From: Clavelina lepadiformis
Taxonomy: Eukaryota; Chordata; Ascidiacea; Aplousobranchia; Clavelinidae
NCBI RefSeq assembly: GCF_947623445.1
Contig: NC_135248.1
Location: 11,045,820 to 11,109,819 of the forward strand
Direction of reading: 5' to 3'
DNA length: 64,000 bases
Shown: one piece after another, positions 52,059 through 64,000 of the stretch
Position numbering within the stretch: position 1 is the first letter of the stretch
How the letters are laid out: each line of letters opens with the position of its first letter
The notes under the pieces: model-generated
Told to the model about the DNA's origin: nothing
Databases searched by the model: none
What the model saw: only the letters and a program-made list of their open reading frames with translations
Position numbers and translations under genes: made by a program

Positions 52059-53849
52059 TTAGTTGTGTAAAGGAACAAGGTTTGGACGCTCACGAACCTT
52101 CTGCTTTTCTGCTTCCTTAGCTTTAGAGAGTAACTCACGAATCCGGCGCTGTGCTGACTGAATAGCAAAGAAATGACCAACAATCTTAACCGGGACCTCT
52201 TCCATTCCTTCTGTCTCACTCTGACGTGGTATGACAACTTCTGAGCTTGTGAGACGTTGCAGCTCACGTACGTTATTTCCACCCTTTCCGATAACTCTGC
52301 CAACAATGGTAGCCGGGATGGTCATCTCCGATGTCAGACGCTCATCGTCTCCGTTGAAAAATCCTTCCTGCTTCAACTTGTCAAAGATGCAGAACTGCGA
52401 TTTCCACTGGCCTTCAGGATTTCCCATGATCATTACACGTCGTTGTTTATCATCGTCACCATCTTCTGGGGGCACAATTTTGATGGAAGCATTGGCAATG
52501 CGAGAGATGTTGCGAATGTGGGCACCTTTGCTTCCGATCATTGCTCCAACAGCTTCGGCAGGAATGTAGAGGGTGCATGTTTCGCTCTGGAGTGCACGTT
52601 GATCTTGGGAGAACCCTGGTTGAGCCCTGTATGGACCATTCATGTAATTTGGCATGTTGTACATTGGGTCTCGCATAGGTGGACCATAACCTCCTTGGAG
52701 TCCTGGAAACATGTTGAGTTGATGCAATCCAGGGTATTGCTGCTGTTGTTGATAAGCAGCCATCATATCATTCTCATAGCAGCTACGAAGCTTTTCCATA
52801 AGAAGCACTTCCGCCTCTGCGCACTTGCAACTTTCTCCATAAATTGCAATTGTTCTCTCCACATTGCATTGATGCATATCGGCCATGCTGTTGGAAATAG
52901 CAATCTTGCACTTAACATCATCACAAGCAACTTTCTCTTGAATTGCTTTTAAATTACGACCTTCTCTGCCAATCAAGCGGCCAATAAGTGAATTATGTGC
53001 CAATATCTTCAATGGCACTTCATCATCATTCCAAGTTCCAGCAGCCATGCGAGCATCGTGATCTTCCTTGCGTACAACGTCAAGAATTGCAGCCACTGCA
53101 GCTCCACAAGCTTCGGGAGTTCCGTTGATCGTGATTGCCTTTTCTGTAGCACCAGGATTGTCTTTACGATGAACATCAATTCGAGCACGTGTCTTGGCAG
53201 TGATTGCACGAATAGTTTCACCTTTTGAACCAATTATAGCTCCCACATACTGGCTGGGGACCAGCATTCGAGTTGGCAATTCTGGAACGGTCTTGGGACG
53301 AGTAAACTGCTGATTAAAGGGTGTGTTAAAGTTTCCTCCATTCACGAATCTTCCCTGTCGAGGTGGACGAGTTGTATCTGCTGGATCCGGGAGAAGGGTA
53401 ACACGAAGAGTACTGCCCTCAACCGACTTACCATCCAAGTCACGGATTGCTGCTTGGGCCTCCGCCTTGGTACTGTATGTTACCTTGACCGTAGCAGTGT
53501 CTGAATCGGTTGAAACTTGCTCACAGTTATCCACGGCGCCATATTCTGCTAGCAACTTGTCTAGCTCTTCCCAATTCAGATGAGATGGAATATTGCGAAC
53601 CTGAATCTTTTTGCTCTTCGATCCACGCGGTACGGAGTGTTCAACACTCATCTCTTTGCCGTTAAACATGTAGCCGTTCATGTGCTCGATTGCTCTATCA
53701 ACTGACGCGGCGTCCTTGCAGTCTGCAAACGCGAAACCCTTTTGGTTGACAACTATGTTTGATAATTCGATATTGTATGCGTTAAAAACCTCTTTTAGGG
53801 AAACCTGGGTAACATCTTGTGGTAAACTGCCAATGTAGATCTTGTTCAT
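52059..53849 (-). CDS. IGF2BP: IGF2 mRNA-binding protein (IMP/VICKZ), intronless
   Basis: One uninterrupted 596-codon frame. RRM1 is at about 2-74 (RNP2 IYIGSL 4-9, RNP1 KGFAFADC 37-44) and RRM2 at 81-156. Four KH domains have intact GxxG loops: GSKG 207-210, GREG 294-297, GSKG 439-442, GKGG 521-524. A low-complexity linker (360-420) separates KH2 and KH3. Length matches vertebrate IGF2BP1-3 (about 577-605). These proteins bind, localise and stabilise target mRNAs in cytoplasmic granules. No coding introns are present, unlike its neighbours. Either the ancestral introns were lost or this is a functional retrocopy. No decay is visible, so it is probably active. Confidence 0.95.
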   Translation of the reverse strand: MNKIYIGSLPQDVTQVSLKEVFNAYNIELSNIVVNQKGFAFADCKDAASVDRAIEHMNGYMFNGKEMSVEHSVPRGSKSKKIQVRNIPSHLNWEELDKLLAEYGAVDNCEQVSTDSDTATVKVTYSTKAEAQAAIRDLDGKSVEGSTLRVTLLPDPADTTRPPRQGRFVNGGNFNTPFNQQFTRPKTVPELPTRMLVPSQYVGAIIGSKGETIRAITAKTRARIDVHRKDNPGATEKAITINGTPEACGAAVAAILDVVRKEDHDARMAAGTWNDDEVPLKILAHNSLIGRLIGREGRNLKAIQEKVACDDVKCKIAISNSMADMHQCNVERTIAIYGESCKCAEAEVLLMEKLRSCYENDMMAAYQQQQQYPGLHQLNMFPGLQGGYGPPMRDPMYNMPNYMNGPYRAQPGFSQDQRALQSETCTLYIPAEAVGAMIGSKGAHIRNISRIANASIKIVPPEDGDDDKQRRVMIMGNPEGQWKSQFCIFDKLKQEGFFNGDDERLTSEMTIPATIVGRVIGKGGNNVRELQRLTSSEVVIPRQSETEGMEEVPVKIVGHFFAIQSAQRRIRELLSKAKEAEKQKVRERPNLVPLHN

Positions 53850-55841
53850 GTTGCCCGTCTAACCTCAAATTTCCAGTCAAGTATGAAAAACGTGATTGAA
53901 ATGCTTGCCTGTTCCGAGTTTATCTAAACTGTTGCTCAACGTGGTTGGTTTCCGATGATATGACCTTTGAACTCTAAATTTTAACCGCGTGAATTTTGAT
54001 GACGTATTTATTCTCCAAACAAATTTCAAGAAAATAATTTATACTACTTATATTTTTGAATTTAATCAATTGAAAGTTTTATAGAGTAAAACTTTCTTTA
54101 TCGTTTAAATTTATAAACAAAAACTATAACATGTTTTGTTATACTTGTGAAGAAAATAATAAAAATAGAAAAAGTAGATTCGGATTATATGAAAAAATCA
54201 TTCCCTGAATTTCAAGTTCTCTGAAAGAAAAGCGAAGCATAATATGATTGTGATGTTGATCGTGACAATTTGTTTTGTGTTTTTAGCTATAATTCCATTG
54301 AACAAGCTTGCTGAAGAGCTCGTTCATTTCTTTAAACAACTTCTGAACCAAATGCTCAAAATGCGTGCTGCCTTGCGTAAATCATTGCGCTATACCTGCA
54401 TATCACGCTTTGTCACTTTTATTGATTTATAAGTTCTTTATTTGTTTGCTCAGGCAATCGGCTATCCATGGGAAATAGTGCAATGCGTGTGCCCTTTCCT
54501 TTATTTAAAGCTTATGTATTTCCAAATCTGCCAGAACTCTTTTTTATACCAAGTTGTTGTTATTATCGAGACAATTTGGTGTAATACATTTATTTTACCA
54601 AAGTCTGGAATTCATTAAATTTTGCTTTACTTTTATAAGGCAGTTGGTCAGAAAATGATCTTGCAACCTCGGGTGATGAGGAATATCATCCAAGAAATTT
54701 AAGTTGTTCAAAAACTTTCTTCAATACGAGAATAAATATCAGAACATCATGGAAACCATTTTTGCAAAAGCTGCCACTATTTCACTGGAAAAAAATCGTG
54801 CGTTCAAAGCTATTTTTCACGATTTCTTCAAACTTTAATCGAATCTTATGACATAGTAACCTAAACCTCCGTACTAAGCTAAATCTAATTCCAATAAAGC
54901 TTTTTGCATACCAACTCTCCTAAGCTAGCCGCCTATTGTTAACAACAGGCTGCATGACCTACATAATTGCTTCGTTTTGCATATTGGCTGGAACACAACT
55001 GTTTTAGAAGACTATAAGCATATGATATTTTGTGATTATATTTAAAAGTCAAAATCTTCAATTAAAAAGAAAATAGTTGTCCTATTTTTATGTCAACAAG
55101 CCACGAGAACATCTTGCTACAGTGTTGAAATTGCCGGGAGCGATGGTTATCAACGTTTCTACGATAAACCAACGAAGTGAAAACACACAGCTTTATCTGT
55201 TTGTATTTCAGCACGTTGTTGAAGTTGCTGCTGTAGAAACTGCATCGCGATCTCATTCGGCTTAAATTTGTAGGGCCAAAAAATTATACACAAACGGATG
55301 TATATTTTACAAGAAATTTCTGATCATGAACAGATTATTGAGTATACAAAATTTCCATCGTTTAAGTTCAACCAATGCTTGCCCAAGTATTAAGTAACGA
55401 TCTGAAGACCTAAAGTTGGTTACGTCAAACACCAAAAACGAAAACTTACAGGAAGCGGGGCAGTTTCCCTTAAGGGGTTTTTAACATTATGATGATCAAT
55501 TGATCACGCATATACGACTTAGATGTTACAATTGGCTTGTAGCACATTTGATAACGTTAAGCCGTATCTGCAGGATTAAACGGCACAACCATTTTCTAGC
55601 TAGACTAAATTAAAACGGGTATTTTTTAAACAAATGCACTGCTTCCAGCAACCTTAAGAGTAACACATTGTAATTACCACCCACGAAGGAGAGGATAAAT
55701 TAATGATACTGTAAGTAAAGCTTAATAACGTTTCTCATATACTGGTAACAAGAACTGGTTTGAAGTTTGAACTAAGCAGAGCTCAGTACTACAACATCAT
55801 AAAAGCAATGCATAAGAGGCATATCAGTGTGGCAGAATAGC
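53850..55841. other. intergenic upstream of IGF2BP
   Basis: No gene recognised. Contains the IGF2BP promoter and 5' UTR by position, plus a SINE fragment at 54661-54752. Confidence 0.5.
54661..54752 (+). mobile_element. SINE 3' fragment
   Basis: CCTCGGGTGATGAGGAATATC, split by small changes, then TTCTTCAATACGAGAATAAA, matching the 3' part of the SINE at 33500. Confidence 0.45.
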
Positions 55842-55940
55842 GGTCTTCGAACACCATTTGTGGCCTTTTTCGTCCAGTCTTCAGCCACGATGCGTGGCGT
55901 TTTCGGTCTAACCTTCAACCACAATTTGTGGCCAGTTCCA
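55842..55940. repeat. three tandem hairpin-forming units
   Basis: Three diverged units of about 34 bases, each starting CTTC-A and containing a short palindrome: ACCATTTGTGG, GCCACGATGCGTGGC, CCACAATTTGTGG. The central hairpin is perfect except for its loop. No related sequence was noticed elsewhere in the window. Confidence 0.5.
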
Positions 55941-56479
55941 TGTGAAACCCACAGTAAGAAGCAATTTACAAGAGTTGCCAGTATCCGTTGTGATTATGGA
56001 AAGATCTCAAACGCTCCGTTTCAGCAGAGTTCCAAGTCACAGACGCCAACAAAGCGACTTATCATCATCGCCTTGAATTATTTAAGCACTCAAAAAAGAT
56101 TGTACAACACACTATATACAAAATGATCCTCACACTAACATAGTATCTTTGTATATACAAAATATTAAATTTTATCCAGAAACTTTTTAGAAATAAATAA
56201 ATCCTGTTTACCTACAAAAGAGATAGCTATTGGGTGTTTCCCTGCTTTTACACGCATTTTCTTAATAAAAAAATTTATTCATAGAACAAAGCAGCTATCC
56301 AGTAGGAAAAATTAGCCGCACATGTTCAACAACATTTCCATTATGATTTAAATTAAAAGCAGAATTGATCACCCCGGTAAATGACAATCAACCAATTCTA
56401 AAGTGCAAGGCCGCTTTTCAAAACGATGACAAACAAATTAAGCTAATAGCAGGAAAACTTGGGCAAAATTTTCTTGAAA

Positions 56480-59400
56480 TCAGCTCTCAGCCTCTGCTTG
56501 AACTGCTGGAGAATTTTCCTGAGGCAATTCTTCATTTACTTCCGTTACAAATGTTCCTTCTTCTGGCTGCTCATCATTTGCTGATGTGGTGGGGTCTGCA
56601 GGCGAAGGTTGCATGTTGGCCAAAGGTGAGTTTAACCGTTTATCAAAAATATTCATCTCTTTGGTTGGTGAATTAGACGCAGGATCTGGCTGTGGTTCTT
56701 TTATCAAAACAGATTCTTTCATTTCTTTAGGAACTGACTGAATTAGTGCACCGGGCCCAGCATCCAGTTTCTCAGAAGATTCATCGTCGCTGTTTTTCTT
56801 AGGTTTTCTAACAACAATTTCATAAAGTTAGTTGCCTAATTAACCACTTTATACCAATATTTGCTTTGGCAAAAACATGACGAAGTACTGTTACACTGTG
56901 TTTAAGTTGAGTGTATTACTTCTGCTGTTCTTCTAGCCAGTCTCTTCTGTTTCTTGCAGCATCATCCGAAAACTAAACCATATAAATGGATTCAATATTG
57001 AAGATGCATTACAATGCCTTATTAATAACTACAGTCAAGACGAGTAACTCAAATTTAATTGCCAAAATAGGAACAAATATTACACGAGCTTCCAAAAAAT
57101 ATGGTTTTTAATGGGCTCAATTCAGCTTGAGTTAAAAAGCATCTACTGTATTACTGCAGCTGCAGGCAGTTCATAAGACCACTTATTTTATATTATGTGC
57201 ATTAAATGATCATTTTACAATACACCATGAAACAAACCTTTCTTTCCCGGCTCGAACTTCTTCCAGATTTACCATCTGCAAAAAAATGAGGTTGCATTAA
57301 ACACACATAATTGTAATTCTAGAGAGGACATTGCTGAAATGATAGTAATAACTTAATAAGGTATACATTAAGTAGTAAATGACAGTTTGTGCCAAGCCAT
57401 CATTTAATACAAAGGCTATTTTTACTCTACTGGTTTAATTATGAAGCAACCTTCCCCTTACTTTAACTGTAAACTGGGCTGCAGATGTTAACAAGTTTGT
57501 TTTAAAACTATTGTTGTCAAAAATAAATTGTCATAGTTGAACTGCTGACGTATTTCTTTTAGTAGTGTGTCTGTTTCTGCTCCCCACACTGTTCTCATAA
57601 ACCAGGGCACACTAGCTTAACATTATCGATGTGGTGAAAATCTTTTTTTACTTCATACCTGTGTAAAGCAGGTAGTGACCATCAGTAGCACTGATATTAA
57701 AAATTACATTTTAGCGCTTTCACAAGTTAGGTTTCAAAATGCCAGAAATTGCAGCTCAACCTATTCACAAATGAACCCAAAAAAACTTTATAAGGAGCTT
57801 GTGAAATAAGCAACAAAAACCAGTTTGAAAATAGTCAGCATTAGCCTGTGTTTAAAAAATTGGAACTGAGTTTTGTGAAACAAATTTAGAAATTTTTTTA
57901 CATTGTTAGAAGCCCATTTCTGTAAAACTAACATTTTAACTTTTACTTTGTTGTAAAAAATCCTCAATTTTAATGCAACAAAACATACAAATTCTGGGAC
58001 TGTATGCAGTGTTATCATCACGAAGTGCGATTTTCTACCCAGTTTTGCTCTGTCCGAAAACAAAAATACATTCTGTTTGTGCATCGTGTTTGATAATTAT
58101 CAAATTTGTATAATTTGTACAAAAAATATAAATAGTTTTGAAATTGAATTAGACTTTAATTTAATGGCATAAACAATTTTTATTGGAGAATATTCAAAAT
58201 TGTTTTAATTAAAAACCTAGTTTGTTGGAATAGATTGTTATATTATCAACTTCATTGATATATAACTGATTTGCCTTCATACACAAGATATTTGGCCAAT
58301 TTTATGGCATTTTGTTTAATATTTGCATTTCATCATTCCTTCATAACCTTCTGACATTTTCCCATTTAAAACATATGGTTATTTAGAAGTGTTTGGAAAA
58401 TAGCTTGATGTTTGGATTTTTTGCATATACTCTTGGAACCATCAGGTTTTTCTTGCTTACAAAACTTTGTATCGTGAATAGGTAACTACATAAAAAAAAT
58501 TGCAAAGAATGAAAGAGGATAGGTTATTGATATAACCGGAAAAAACATACCTATGTGATTGCAACCAAATTTAACTTCACTGGTTGTGGCATAGCAAGTC
58601 AAATAACAAACTCTACAAAATTGTTCTTAATCACTGTGGGTTAGTCGTGCAGACTTTCCTCGGGCCGAGGATAAAGACTATCACATCATACCTTAATAAA
58701 TGTTAATGACTGCTTGCAGCATGTGCTTTGGCAGAAAATTACATGCTTTCAGGTTAGCATTTGTTATTTTCTCCTAAATTTAAGAAACCTCCGAAGAAAT
58801 ATGTACAACCCCCAATCTAAGTTTTTGTATGTTATATTTCGAGTTAAAACTCGAAAACAATGATCTTTTTAACTGTTGTCATGCAAAATTATACAAATTT
58901 ATTTTAAAAATATACCGTGCCCTTTTAAAGTTTCCAATTCTTTGAATGGAAACCGTGTGTGTTTTCGAACAGATTTTGTTTCAGAAGCATTCCAGTTTGA
59001 CTTTGTTTTCATTGAAAAATGGGCTAAATTTTGAAAAATCTTTGCAATTAAAAAAAATGTATTTCCTCAAAATAAAACAAAAATGGCATGTCAGGGTCAT
59101 TAAAGAGATAGAAATAAAAGTGAAAACTACAAAAAAAACATTCTCACACATCACACTACTTTCAAAATGTACCATTTTAGAATCAGCATCATGCTCGAAG
59201 TCTAAAAAAAAATCTCATGATTCTGGAATTCAAAACATCTCCAGAAGTCTAATCAGTAATGGGTGCAAGCCCCAGAAACTTTCTGCAGTGGTTAACTGAA
59301 CAGCATAAATCTTAGATACTAATAATAGCACTGAATAGAAATAAGAATCATTTTTTCATTCAGAATCAACGATTATTTAGCAACCTGGATTCTTATGTGG

Positions 59401-62400
59401 TTTGAATTTTTCCAGCATTGAAATTCTAAAATTTTCTAATTAGGTATTCGATTAATTATATATTTACCATTACAGCAATCAATTTCTTTGATTAACTTAC
59501 TTTAAATTATGTGTTAGCAATCAGGTGTATGTTAATCGAAACACGTTAGTTGAGTAATACTGAATTAGTGTATACTGGTGAACATTGAAACAACCAGCCA
59601 GTATACCAGTAGCAATGTACATCAACACTATGTTGAGAAAGCTTTCCAAACATTAAGGTGAAACTGTCCTGCATGATTTTAGCACGTTTTGTAAAAAAAA
59701 TAGAATTGGCATAGCAGATGAATAGTTAATTTAACTTAATTTTTCTTTGCCATAACTGTCATCTGCCATTCCTGCCACTTGGCTATCTTATTTTAAGTGA
59801 TTGATTGATTGATTGGTGAGCAAGGTTGATATGCTAGAGGTATTCAATTGCCATTTTCACGTAATAAAAGTTTGTTTGGAAACGAATTTAATGAAGCTTC
59901 TGGGAAACTAATCACCAACATTTAACCAGGCAATTACACATAACCCAGTGAAAGTAAAAGTGTCAGTAACACCGGAATTATGTAGCCTCTAGTATTTTAA
60001 TGACCAAGAAAACTAGCTGTGAATCATATATGTGTTTTTAGAGCAGAGAATAACAGTTCAAGATATAAAAGAACATTTAATATATAGTCAATCTTTCCTG
60101 AAAATGTTGATAATACATTGCTTTTAAATCTGCATAAGAAATCCTTTATTTACATATTCTACAGGGTCTACAAGGAAAACCAAACAACTTGAATTGTATG
60201 AAAAACAGATCTTAAAATGTGACACATACACTGGTAGTGACTTTGACTTCAGACAGAACTTAAGCCAGGTTAAATACTTCATTGTGCTTCTTTAGCTATA
60301 AATGAAGCTGCATTACCTCAATAAGTAACACTAAAGGTGTAGACAAAATTCAGCAAACCAAATTAATTCGGCCAAATCAGGTAAAAATTTCCACATATGG
60401 TTTTCGGCTGAAATCAAATTAAAATAATTCTATGAACCTGCTTAAAAGGTCTTTCATTGCAGCAACTATAACAACAGTAGATATGGTTGTTTTTGCATAT
60501 AACAGAAAATCCAAATTTGTCATACCTTTCAGTTGCATGTTACAACTAAATACATGTTAGTTCAACTATTGTATTGCCTTAATACTACAAGCCAAGGTAC
60601 ACTGTTTCGTTCACTAAAGATTACGAATACTTGCAAGACACATTGCATGATTTGGCTAAACTAATTCAGCTGCTTTTTTAAAAAAATTCAAATTTAGACC
60701 ACATCCAAAACACACTTTAGAACACCTCATCACACTCATTGATTACAACTATTTAACCATGAAGCTGTTGAAATAATTGTCGGTTTCTCTTCATAAATAA
60801 AGTCATGTGGCCAATCCTTGCCGAAAAATAACATCACCAGTTGCTGTAAAGCATGCATTTTAAGCTAACAACTACACATTATGATTAAATTAACATGACT
60901 TAATTATTATGCAAGACACATAGAAGAAATAACATCAGTCCTGCTTGCAGGCTGCGTACTACGAATAGCTTTCTTCACTTCCAAGGTTTTCGTTTGTGCT
61001 GACTTTGGCGGTATATTAACTGCTGCCAATTGCTCTTTCCCATCCAACAGACATTTTAAATAAACACTAACTATCACCTCAGTAATAGTAATATGCAGAA
61101 GTTATAACATTAAAAAATTAAAAGCCAATAAATAGCATCGTTCATTGTTAATTTGTAAAATGAGATTGGTGTCATGTGGAATAATATTTAGCTGTTAATT
61201 TCCAACTGGCTTGTCTCCATGAGGTTTTCCTGGTTCCGAATCCAAAGATGAGTAATAGTGATATGATCCAAAAAAGATTCATCTTGTTTAACAGCTTTTG
61301 TTTAAAACATCTTGCTAGTTTTAAACTAGTAGTAATGCAGGTAAATGTTTTGATTTACCAGACACAGCAGTTTACTATATACTAACAGCTCCGACATACT
61401 TCTCATATTTCTAGCTACATGGAATTATAATGCAAATCATACCTTTAATTATTTTTAGTAAAAGCAGTCAATCATCTGATGTCTACGACTTACAAAAACC
61501 TCTGCTTGAGAATGTGTGATGATGATACAAGATGACACATCCATACACACATGCATAAGTAACTTCTTGAGCACATGTTAAACTCCTGGCCCGCCAAGCC
61601 AAATGTGAAACGTCAAGCTTAACCTTAGTGTAGACCAGAGGTGTCGAACTTGCGGCGCCATGTTTGAATGCTAATGGCTCAATTTAATTGTGACGTTACA
61701 ATGAGAAATATGAATTTGTAATCGATGAGTTAACAGTACTGTGTGCAAAATAAGTACTAACGTTGTAAACCTGGTGTCAAATAGGCTTGGTCAATATTTA
61801 ATGATTGCAGTTTTACTATGAAAGCTTTTAGGGATTACTGTTTTTTAAAGACTAAGCTGCAATTTCGGTAAAAGATATAAAAGAATACCACAAGCAAAAT
61901 GTTAAGTTTTCAACGCTCGATGCCAACAACATAGCCATGCTGAAAAACGCACAAGAGAAAAACGACAACTGTTTGTATTTGGAAAAGCTCATCTTAATTC
62001 TTGTAGCAGCCAGCAACTTAAAAAATTTAACAAAAAATTTCCACTGCGGCCCTATCTGCAATTTGAGTTTGACACCTCTGGTCATAACGTATCAACTTCA
62101 TATTTGATACGACTTTCCTCATTATGAACCAAGAAATTTGCCATGATTATCCTAAACATCACCGGTGAGCAAAATTAAACTGATACGAAGATAGGTATGC
62201 CACTGAAACTTTATTTTCTTGGGTGCTTGTTGTAATCAACACGAGCACCGACAGAAAAGACTGAAACAATGACACAAAGCGACACAGCGGACAGTCACAA
62301 AACATGATTTCACATGAAATGGAAACTGTCAGCCTCTACATTGTGTAACTGCTTTGCCAATACAAATTGCAAGTTGCTTAAATGCTGGTAAGAGACGTTG

Positions 62401-63970
62401 AAGAATCAGGAATCACGATTCTTTCTTGCACAACAACAATCGAATTAAGATTTTGGTCACCACATTCATGTAACTCTAGAGTGTTTTAAAAGTACAATAT
62501 GCTACAATAACTTATGTAAAATGCATGCAGGTTAAAACTAAAATCCAAGGGTCGTGCATTTTCTTATCCATTTGGCGAACACTTGTGGAAGATAGAATTT
62601 CCAGGTTCCCATATGTTAAGCAGCATACAAAGATACACATCATATCTGAGGTAAGATTCATTCCGCTCACAGTCATGCATTTAGCATTTAACACACCAAA
62701 ACCAATTTGGCTTTACCATACTCCCAAATTCTGACTATAATAAAAAGTAATGAAGTGTAATGGTGCTCTGCCAGTACTTCAAGCAAAAGATAATTAACAA
62801 TTGGTAGTTCTATGTTGTCTTTTTATAATAACATTCTTATTATTATCATATTCAGTGTTGTAACGCCAAAGCTGACTTCACAATAATTAGTATCATATCT
62901 GTTGCTGTTCTAAAAACTTCCTTTCAAATAGCAACCCCTGCTTACACTGCTGCAATATGGCACAGTTTTGTAAGAAAAATCAAAAAATTGAGCATATGTG
63001 GCCCGTGAGCTGCCTCATGGACATACTTGTAACTCCACATTTGTTACCTAACTTTCATGGCACAGTATGGTTTCTGCCTTTCTGCAACATACCACTAAAA
63101 CCTTGTCCATACTCATCTACAGCCAGTTTAATAAACTGTTTTTGATTTTACTTCATAATTCAACTTATGATGGGAATCAACATGATCAACCCAATTTTCT
63201 TATGTAGGCCATTCTACAAAAAGTCACAATGTGTGGACTTAATGTCTTAATACTTCAGACAAAACAAAATATTTAGACTCAAATTGTATACAAACACTTT
63301 CAAATTGCAAACAAAGCAACGATGAAAATTGATGATTAACTGCAGTTGTTTAATTGAACACTTACTCTAGTAACATCTTTGTGTTTTAAAGTTTTTTCAG
63401 TAAATTAAAATTGCAACCTGGACTATTTTGTTGTGTGCGTATTAACCTTGAATCTATTATCATAAATATTCATAATCTTTACTAGTAAAGATACTGACCT
63501 ATAACCATTAATATTAGTGCATTAAAGTCAAAGATTATTATTTATTGGTTATTTAACATTTTATCTCTTTTTTGTAAAAATTGAAATGAACTCATTATTT
63601 AAAAAAATTTTGATTTGGTAAATAATTGTCCAAGGTATAATAATTGGACGACCGTAGAATTGTATATTAATATTGCACCGCTAATGTTTGCATCCTGGTG
63701 TGCAGTGTAGTTTTCTTTAAAAAGTTTTGCGACAGCTCATACCAAAACAGCTCTTAAGTGCAAGTTTTACCGTAATATTTTAGCATAATTCTTAATTACA
63801 CAACAATAAAATGTAAGGAACTAGCTTTTACAGGTACGCTAATAATAATAATAATAATGTAATGTATATTATAATAAGAAATAAAGCAAGGCATATCATT
63901 GATTAAACATGGCACAGATAACTTTTCTTACCTTTGGCAGATCTTTCATCGTCATTTTTATCACCTTCAC
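56480..63970 (-). CDS. C-terminal exons of an unrecognised protein (continues off window)
   Basis: Four exons with consistent phases: 63970-63932, 57275-57238, 56972-56920, 56807-56480, encoding the last ~151 residues. Three are microexons of 38-53 bases. The product is highly charged and looks disordered: GEGDKNDDERSAKDGKSGRS, then FSDDAARNRRDWLEEQQKK, then an acidic/proline-rich tail ending AVQAEAES. I do not recognise the family. RRDWLEEQQ may be a short helix. The intron from 57276 to 63931 is 6656 bases, far longer than others here. A TTTATT at 56274-56279 (AATAAA on minus) is a likely poly(A) signal about 200 bases past the stop. Confidence 0.65.
58640..58692 (+). mobile_element. SINE 3' end fragment
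   Basis: TTAGTCGTGCAGACTTTCCT followed by CCGAGGATAAAGACTATCAC and ATCATACC, matching the 3' end of the SINEs at 25429 and 33500. Confidence 0.45.
61636..62080. mobile_element. hAT-type MITE, CAGAGGTGTC family
   Basis: Left end CAGAGGTGTCGAACTTGCGG, right complement CAGAGGTGTCAAACTC followed by AGGGCCGC. CAGNGGTGTC ends are typical of animal hAT elements. The neighbouring 8 bases (GTGTAGAC, GTCATAAC) match poorly, so the duplication has decayed or one end has shifted. 445 bases, non-coding. Confidence 0.7.
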
Positions 63971-64000
63971 CTAAAAAAAAACAAACATTTGAGTAATTCT

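Larger units (their letters stand above)
57276..63931. other. long intron, two transposon relics, no nested gene seen
   Basis: AT-rich intron of the unrecognised gene. It holds a SINE fragment (58640-58692) and a hAT-type MITE (61636-62080). Short open frames such as 58946-59299 and 57788-58084 show no recognisable protein. Confidence 0.5.

Noticed and set aside
52231-53583. Plus-strand open frames of up to 231 codons over IGF2BP
   Set aside because: Shadows of the conserved minus-strand coding sequence; no domain is recognised in them.
55827-56126. 99-codon plus frame
   Set aside because: It covers the tandem hairpin units, has no recognisable domain and no splice or start context; treated as a chance frame.
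58946-59299. 117-codon Lys-rich plus frame in the long intron
   Set aside because: AT-rich composition explains it; no family resemblance, no splice logic, no repeat match.

Overview
The window is animal nuclear DNA: AT-rich, with GT-AG introns mostly of 60-500 bases, many decayed DNA transposons and SINEs, and conserved animal genes (TMEM135, FBXL4, an LNPEP-type aminopeptidase, IGF2BP). The tRNA-Asp consensus appears identical, from memory, to the vertebrate tRNA-Asp(GTC) gene. Compact introns and vertebrate-like protein architecture suggest an invertebrate deuterostome. A tunicate is a weak guess that the sequence does not prove.

Layout. Bases 1-14933 are a tRNA-Asp(GTC) tandem satellite: 86 tRNA loci plus two short fragments at a 171-base (less often 161-base) period. 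The first locus is cut by the window edge, so the array continues to the left. Orientation runs are minus (1-1872), plus (2074-3171), minus (3365-6110), plus (6311-7920), minus (8114-14933). Blocks of neighbouring units recur at offsets of about 4.2-4.8 kb, a higher-order repeat. Twelve copies match the consensus exactly. One copy is split by a 176-base hAT-type MITE. A CCHC zinc-knuckle retroelement fragment abuts the right end of the array.

Bases 15488-29537 hold two same-strand TMEM135-like paralogues with 13 coding exons each and the same intron positions and phases. The second carries a DNA transposon in intron 7, and another member of that transposon family lies between the genes. A MITE- and SINE-rich spacer follows. 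FBXL4 is at 33099-39842 (+), with a transposon nested inside a hAT element in intron 2. An 18-exon membrane-anchored M1 aminopeptidase of LNPEP type is at 42002-50646 (-). An intronless IGF2BP/IMP coding sequence is at 52059-53849 (-). The last four coding exons of an unrecognised minus-strand gene lie at 56480-63970 and continue off the right edge.

The protein genes do not form an obvious shared pathway: a mitochondrial/peroxisomal membrane protein, an F-box/LRR protein, a vesicle or surface peptidase, and an mRNA-binding protein. All exon models were assembled by eye from reading frames, splice sites and remembered family sequences. The four complete spliced models and the intronless one keep frame throughout (458, 445, 634, 1013 and 596 residues). 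The most unusual region is the tRNA array; the next is a family of CACTA-like elements whose shared termini and protein are visible in three copies.
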